Assembly (NCBI RefSeq): GCF_039634365.2
Contig: NZ_CP155079.2
Location: forward strand, 62,001-126,000
From: Mucilaginibacter sp. PAMB04168
GTDB taxonomy: Bacteria > Bacteroidota > Bacteroidia > Sphingobacteriales > Sphingobacteriaceae
Reading direction: 5' to 3'
Length of the DNA stretch: 64,000 bases
Shown here: piece by piece, positions 60,415-64,000 of the stretch
How the letters are laid out: every line of letters starts with the position of its first letter
Numbering within the stretch: the stretch's first letter is position 1
Notes under the pieces: generated by a model
What the model was told of the DNA's origin: nothing
Database searches by the model: none
Seen by the model: only the letters and a program-made list of their open reading frames with translations
Program-made: the position numbers and the translations under genes

Positions 60415-62352
60415 ATGGCAAAAAGATATTCGCTGTTATTACTGTTCCTGGCCTTTCTGCTAGCTGTGCCATTTGGTGTCCTGGCGCAGACCGGGGACCG
60501 CATTCAGGTACTGGAGCAGAGGCTGGAGAACCTGTCGGCCATTGTTCCGGGCCTAAAGGATCAGGTACAACTTTCCATTTTAGGCGCTTCGCTGCAGGAC
60601 TTTTTGACGGCCCTGAGCAAGTCCAATGGCCTTAGTATCAGTGTCGATCCAAAACTAAACTACCGGGTCAACAACAATTTCAATAATGTGACCGCTCAGA
60701 ACATATTGGTTTTTCTAGCCAGGCAGTATAACCTGGAAATCACGCCGGTGGGTTCTATTTTGCAGGTGAGTGCTTACCAAGATCCCGCTTTGCTGAGAGG
60801 CCCTACTACCAAAGAGATTGTGGCGCGATATAACCAGCTAACCGGTCAGCTTAGCCTGGAATTGAACAATGATACCTTAACTGCGGTGGCCCGTAAGATC
60901 ACCCAGGTGTCCGGCAAGAATGTAGTGGCGCCCGTGGCACTGCAAAGTAAGCAGGTCTCGGGTTTTATCAGTAATGCGCCTTTTGCCGAGGCGCTGGAAA
61001 AACTGGCCTATGCCAACGAATTAAAGTTACAACGTACCAACGATAATTTTTATCTGTTTGAACCACTGGAAGACGGTGAGCAGCTGTACGTGAACGGGGA
61101 TAAGAATACAGCCGTTCGTCGCGCCTTCAAACCTGCGGGTGCCAATACAGCGAGTCAGGCCGGTTTAAATGTTCGCACGGCAGCTGGCGGTCAAAAGCTA
61201 ATCTCGGCCGATGCCAGCGGCGCATCTGTGTTGGACATGGTTAAGTCGGCTTCACTGCAAACGGGTAAAAGCTACTTTTTGTATTCCGATCTGAAAGGGA
61301 CGATCAGTATGCATGTGACCGATGTAACCTATGAGAACTTTTTGTCGGCACTTTTTAAGGGAACAGAGTACACCTTCAGCCTGGATAAAGGCATTTACCT
61401 GATCGGCGAACGTAAACTGGAAGGGTTGCGCACCAACAAAGTTATTCAATTGCAGAACCGCTCGATAGACACGGTACTGGCGATGATCCCTACGGAATGG
61501 AAAAGAGGGGTTGAGATCAAGGAGTTCCGGGAACAGAATACTTTATTATTATCAGGCTCACGCCCGCAGATTGCCGAGATCGAGTCGCTGGTCAAGCAGA
61601 TCGACTTATTGGTGCCCATGGTATTGATCGAAGTGACGCTACTAGACATCCGTAAGAACCGGACGACCTCGACTGGTATCAAGGCTGGCATATCTGACAG
61701 TATAAAAACGGGAGGAACGGTGCTACCTGGCATCGACTATACCTTCGGCTCACGATCCATCAATGACTTTTTGAACAAGGTAGGTAAGATTACCTCAACC
61801 AACCTGGGCCATGTGACGCCTAACTTTTATGCAACACTAACGGCCCTTGAAACGAGCGACAACGTAGAGGTGCGTTCTGTACCCAAACTGTCGACACTGA
61901 ATGGTCACCCCGCAGTATTCAGTATCGGGCAAAAGCGCTACTATGAAATCAGGACACAGAATGTTATTCCCTCACTGTCAAATCCGACCAATATCTTTAC
62001 TAACCAATTTAAGGAAGTAGAAGCCAACCTGGCCATTGGGGTTACCCCAATCGTCTCAGGCGATGACCAGGTAACCCTTAAAATCAAAGTGGATATATCA
62101 GACTTTATCGGCATACCACCCAATAATGCACCGCCACCGACTTCGAACAGTAAGTTCGAGTCCATTCTTAGGGTGCACAACGATGACATGATCGTGTTGG
62201 GTGGTATTGAACGCAATGAAAGCAGTGAAAACGGCTCAGGTATTCCGTTGCTTTCCCGCATTCCTGTACTCAAATGGTTATTCAGCAGCCGGACGAAGAC
62301 AAAAGGCAAAGTGGTAACGGTGGTCTTTATTAAACCTACGATTATCCGGTAA
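60415..62352 (+). CDS. GspD/PilQ-family secretin
   Basis: 645 residues. A signal peptide (LLLLFLAFLLAVPFGVLAQ) is followed by an STN domain (about 50-125: LSILGASLQDFLTALSKSNGLSI), N1-like repeats, and the secretin beta-barrel domain (about 380-645) with VRSVPKLSTLNGHPA, the gate region and the final DDMIVLGGIERNESSENGSGIPLLSRIPVLKWLF. It forms the outer-membrane pore. No lipobox or pilotin-binding tail is obvious. Confidence 0.95.
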   Translation: MAKRYSLLLLFLAFLLAVPFGVLAQTGDRIQVLEQRLENLSAIVPGLKDQVQLSILGASLQDFLTALSKSNGLSISVDPKLNYRVNNNFNNVTAQNILVFLARQYNLEITPVGSILQVSAYQDPALLRGPTTKEIVARYNQLTGQLSLELNNDTLTAVARKITQVSGKNVVAPVALQSKQVSGFISNAPFAEALEKLAYANELKLQRTNDNFYLFEPLEDGEQLYVNGDKNTAVRRAFKPAGANTASQAGLNVRTAAGGQKLISADASGASVLDMVKSASLQTGKSYFLYSDLKGTISMHVTDVTYENFLSALFKGTEYTFSLDKGIYLIGERKLEGLRTNKVIQLQNRSIDTVLAMIPTEWKRGVEIKEFREQNTLLLSGSRPQIAEIESLVKQIDLLVPMVLIEVTLLDIRKNRTTSTGIKAGISDSIKTGGTVLPGIDYTFGSRSINDFLNKVGKITSTNLGHVTPNFYATLTALETSDNVEVRSVPKLSTLNGHPAVFSIGQKRYYEIRTQNVIPSLSNPTNIFTNQFKEVEANLAIGVTPIVSGDDQVTLKIKVDISDFIGIPPNNAPPPTSNSKFESILRVHNDDMIVLGGIERNESSENGSGIPLLSRIPVLKWLFSSRTKTKGKVVTVVFIKPTIIR

Positions 62353-62355
62353 ACA

Positions 62356-63570
62356 ATGCAGTTACTCAAGCCATTTTTCCGGGTAAGCAGCGCAGCAGGG
62401 GTCAGTTTAGTGATCCAGGCGGATGGAACGCCTGTCTACCACCTGTGTGCCCTAAAAGTACAGGGAAACCAGCTGGATATTAGTGACAAGAAAGCCGGTC
62501 TCACCACTATAGAGGCCCTCATCAAAGCGTTGCCCGAAGGTGCTCCAGTAGCGCTGAATATGAGTGGCAAAGGCGTTTTGATCAGACAAATACCAGTTCA
62601 GCAGGAAGGGAAGCCTTTGGATTTCGGCCAGGTATTGCCCAATGCCAAAGAAGAAGACTTTTACGTGCAGAACTGGACATCGGGTAGCCAGCAATATGTC
62701 GCGGTGATCAGGAAATCAGAAGCGGATAAGTGGCTCGCTTTGCTCGCCAAAGTGAAACCGGGTGTGCTAATGCTCAGTCTAGGACCTTTTCCGGTCAGCC
62801 AGGTGCAGGGTCAGCTTAACTCCTATGGAGAGGAGCTCATTTTTGATGGGCACCAGGTTGGGCGGGATGCTGGTGGCAACTGGACCGCTTACCATTTCGA
62901 TCCGGTTCTAACGGCTGTTTTTCCTATAAAGCTCGAAAATGAAAAATTAGACGAAAAGCTTATTCTGCCCTACGCTGCAGCACTTGGGCTGGTTCTGGCA
63001 GCCGAAATTCCGCCGATAGAAGCGACGGTAGCTGTATTATTGGCCACGCGAGATGCCGTACTTCGCGAGCGTAAAGTTACGGTTTGGAGCATCGCGGGCC
63101 TCGGGGTGCTTTTTATACTCTTGCTGATTAATTTCGGGCTATTTTCTTATTACAACGGCGAGAACGGGCGCCTAGCGATGCAGGCTGGGCAAACCGCACA
63201 AAACTCAGCCGAACTGGAAAAGCTTAGTGCACAGATTCAAAGGAAAGAAGCCTTGCTGGACTCACTGGGCTGGGAGGGCGGAATAAATCAAAGTATCCGC
63301 GTTGATCGGCTTGCCCGGCTACTTCCGCCTGAAGTACGCTGGCAGGAACTCGCAGTGAATCCGGAGGAAGCTAGTGGCGGCGCTGAAAAACCCATCCACT
63401 TTCAAAGTCGTCACGTACGTGTACGCGGAACCTCGGCGCAGATCACCCCGGTAAATGAGTGGATGGGCCGGGTCAAGATACTGCCCTGGGTAAAAGAAGT
63501 TCGTTTGGAGCAATATAATTACAACCCCGAACGCAACAGCGGCGATTTTACGCTGATCATACAGTATTAA
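62356..63570 (+). CDS. One-TM assembly protein resembling a PilM-PilN / GspL fusion
   Basis: 404 residues. The cytosolic region (1-238) is compatible with a degenerate actin-like PilM/GspL domain, with an alternating strand pattern (GVSLVIQADGTPVYHLCALKV; LPEGAPVALNMSGKGVLI). One TM helix (about 242-262, SIAGLGVLFILLLINFGLF) leads to a periplasmic coiled coil and a PilN-like domain (RLLPPEVRWQELAVNP...VRVRGTSAQITPVNEWM). It likely joins the ATPase and the periplasmic ring. The fusion reading is inferred from layout only. Confidence 0.7.
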   Translation: MQLLKPFFRVSSAAGVSLVIQADGTPVYHLCALKVQGNQLDISDKKAGLTTIEALIKALPEGAPVALNMSGKGVLIRQIPVQQEGKPLDFGQVLPNAKEEDFYVQNWTSGSQQYVAVIRKSEADKWLALLAKVKPGVLMLSLGPFPVSQVQGQLNSYGEELIFDGHQVGRDAGGNWTAYHFDPVLTAVFPIKLENEKLDEKLILPYAAALGLVLAAEIPPIEATVAVLLATRDAVLRERKVTVWSIAGLGVLFILLLINFGLFSYYNGENGRLAMQAGQTAQNSAELEKLSAQIQRKEALLDSLGWEGGINQSIRVDRLARLLPPEVRWQELAVNPEEASGGAEKPIHFQSRHVRVRGTSAQITPVNEWMGRVKILPWVKEVRLEQYNYNPERNSGDFTLIIQY

Positions 63571-63571
63571 T

Positions 63572-64000
63572 ATGCAACAGTTGCTTCCCATCAAAAAAGC
63601 GTATTTGCTGGCAGGCATTACGATTCTGCTGTCCCTGCTGAGCATTAAGCTGGCCTTCCTGCCAACTTTTAAGGCTCGTCAGATCAATCAGCGGCTCAGC
63701 ACCCAATTGCAAAGCCCCGTGGGGATGGCTTACTCGCCGGCCTACCTGCACCGCAAAAGCCGCAATCTTGACACTATTCTTACACTCTACCAGGTAGATT
63801 CACTAACCTTCAGGAGCCAGGTACTGACCAGCTTATCCGCACTGGCGCAAAAGCACCAGGTAAAGGTGATCGAACTGCCATCGGATATCGACAACCCTTA
63901 TAATCGCACATCGGTATACCAGGTACAAAAAATCGGGCTGCAAGGTAGCTTTGCACAGGTCACGCGCTTGTACAATGAGTTGCAGGCCACAGCGAAGATA
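63572..64000 (+). CDS. PilO/GspM-like inner-membrane protein, 3' end outside window
   Basis: 143 codons visible to the window end. One TM helix (about 8-28, AYLLAGITILLSLLSIKLAFL) is followed by a coiled coil and a ferredoxin-like pattern (ALAQKHQVKVIELPSD...VQKIGLQGSFAQVTRLYNELQ), as in PilO or GspM. It follows the PilN-like gene by 1 base and would pair with it in the alignment complex. Confidence 0.7.
   Translation, partial: MQQLLPIKKAYLLAGITILLSLLSIKLAFLPTFKARQINQRLSTQLQSPVGMAYSPAYLHRKSRNLDTILTLYQVDSLTFRSQVLTSLSALAQKHQVKVIELPSDIDNPYNRTSVYQVQKIGLQGSFAQVTRLYNELQATAKI

Overview
The window looks like a chromosome segment of a Bacteroidota bacterium, most likely of the Sphingobacteriaceae (Mucilaginibacter/Pedobacter type). 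The signs are TAnnTTTG -7 promoter boxes, no obvious Shine-Dalgarno sequences, a type IX secretion (T9SS) sorting domain beside a PorP/SprF protein, DUF2911, M61 and S9 secreted peptidases, GH43, and paired GltX and GlnS synthetases. No phage, insertion sequence, CRISPR array or rRNA operon is visible.

Layout. 1-5139: sugar/polysaccharide use (a KduD-like dehydrogenase cut by the window edge, a DUF4440-like protein, a GH43 enzyme) and a translationally coupled trio of two tiny membrane proteins with a sodium:solute symporter. 5161-8129: a DUF2911 protein, then an ECF sigma/anti-sigma pair divergent from a small membrane protein; both sides carry the same ECF-type promoter. 8195-14222: DinB protein and histidine kinase, gltX, and a large secreted PIG-L deacetylase. 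14370-19100: TetR operator and regulator with a TolC/HlyD/DHA2 efflux operon. 19301-21533: AhpD-like and 2-Cys peroxiredoxin genes and small unknowns. 21625-29303: M61 peptidase and an RND efflux operon. 29355-37391: lone receiver plus sugar kinase, polA, tag, a redox/AraC/SDR group, an alkyltransferase-like protein and trmB. 37574-41614: membrane stress proteins (YtxH, YqjE-like), AI-2E-type permease, and an NtrC-type regulator with a detached 69-residue histidine phosphoacceptor protein. 41852-53119: glnS, a T9SS-associated surface-protein operon, a duplicated unknown gene pair with a decayed third copy, a probably broken lipoprotein gene, an S9 peptidase and a lipoprotein. 53255-55680: der, era and initiator tRNA-fMet.

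55928-64000 is the most unusual part. After tRNA-fMet come two related secreted proteins (the first frameshifted), then an unbroken operon for a type II secretion/type IV pilus-like machine: pseudopilin, short A24 prepilin peptidase, GspE/PilB ATPase, GspD/PilQ secretin, a one-TM protein resembling a PilM-PilN or GspL fusion, and a PilO/GspM-like protein cut by the window end. Such machines are uncommon and little characterised in Bacteroidota, which normally export surface proteins through T9SS. Codon choice here (many ATC and CTG codons) differs from the rest of the window, which suggests an acquired island. The platform protein and further pseudopilins would be expected beyond base 64000.

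Smaller finds: a gene too short for routine calling (3314-3436), divergent ECF promoters 32 bases long with 21 identical positions, an inverted duplication of the promoter arms of the histidine kinase and gltX, and a three-hairpin cluster downstream of the anti-sigma gene. All assignments come from reading the sequence and recalling protein families; no database search was run.
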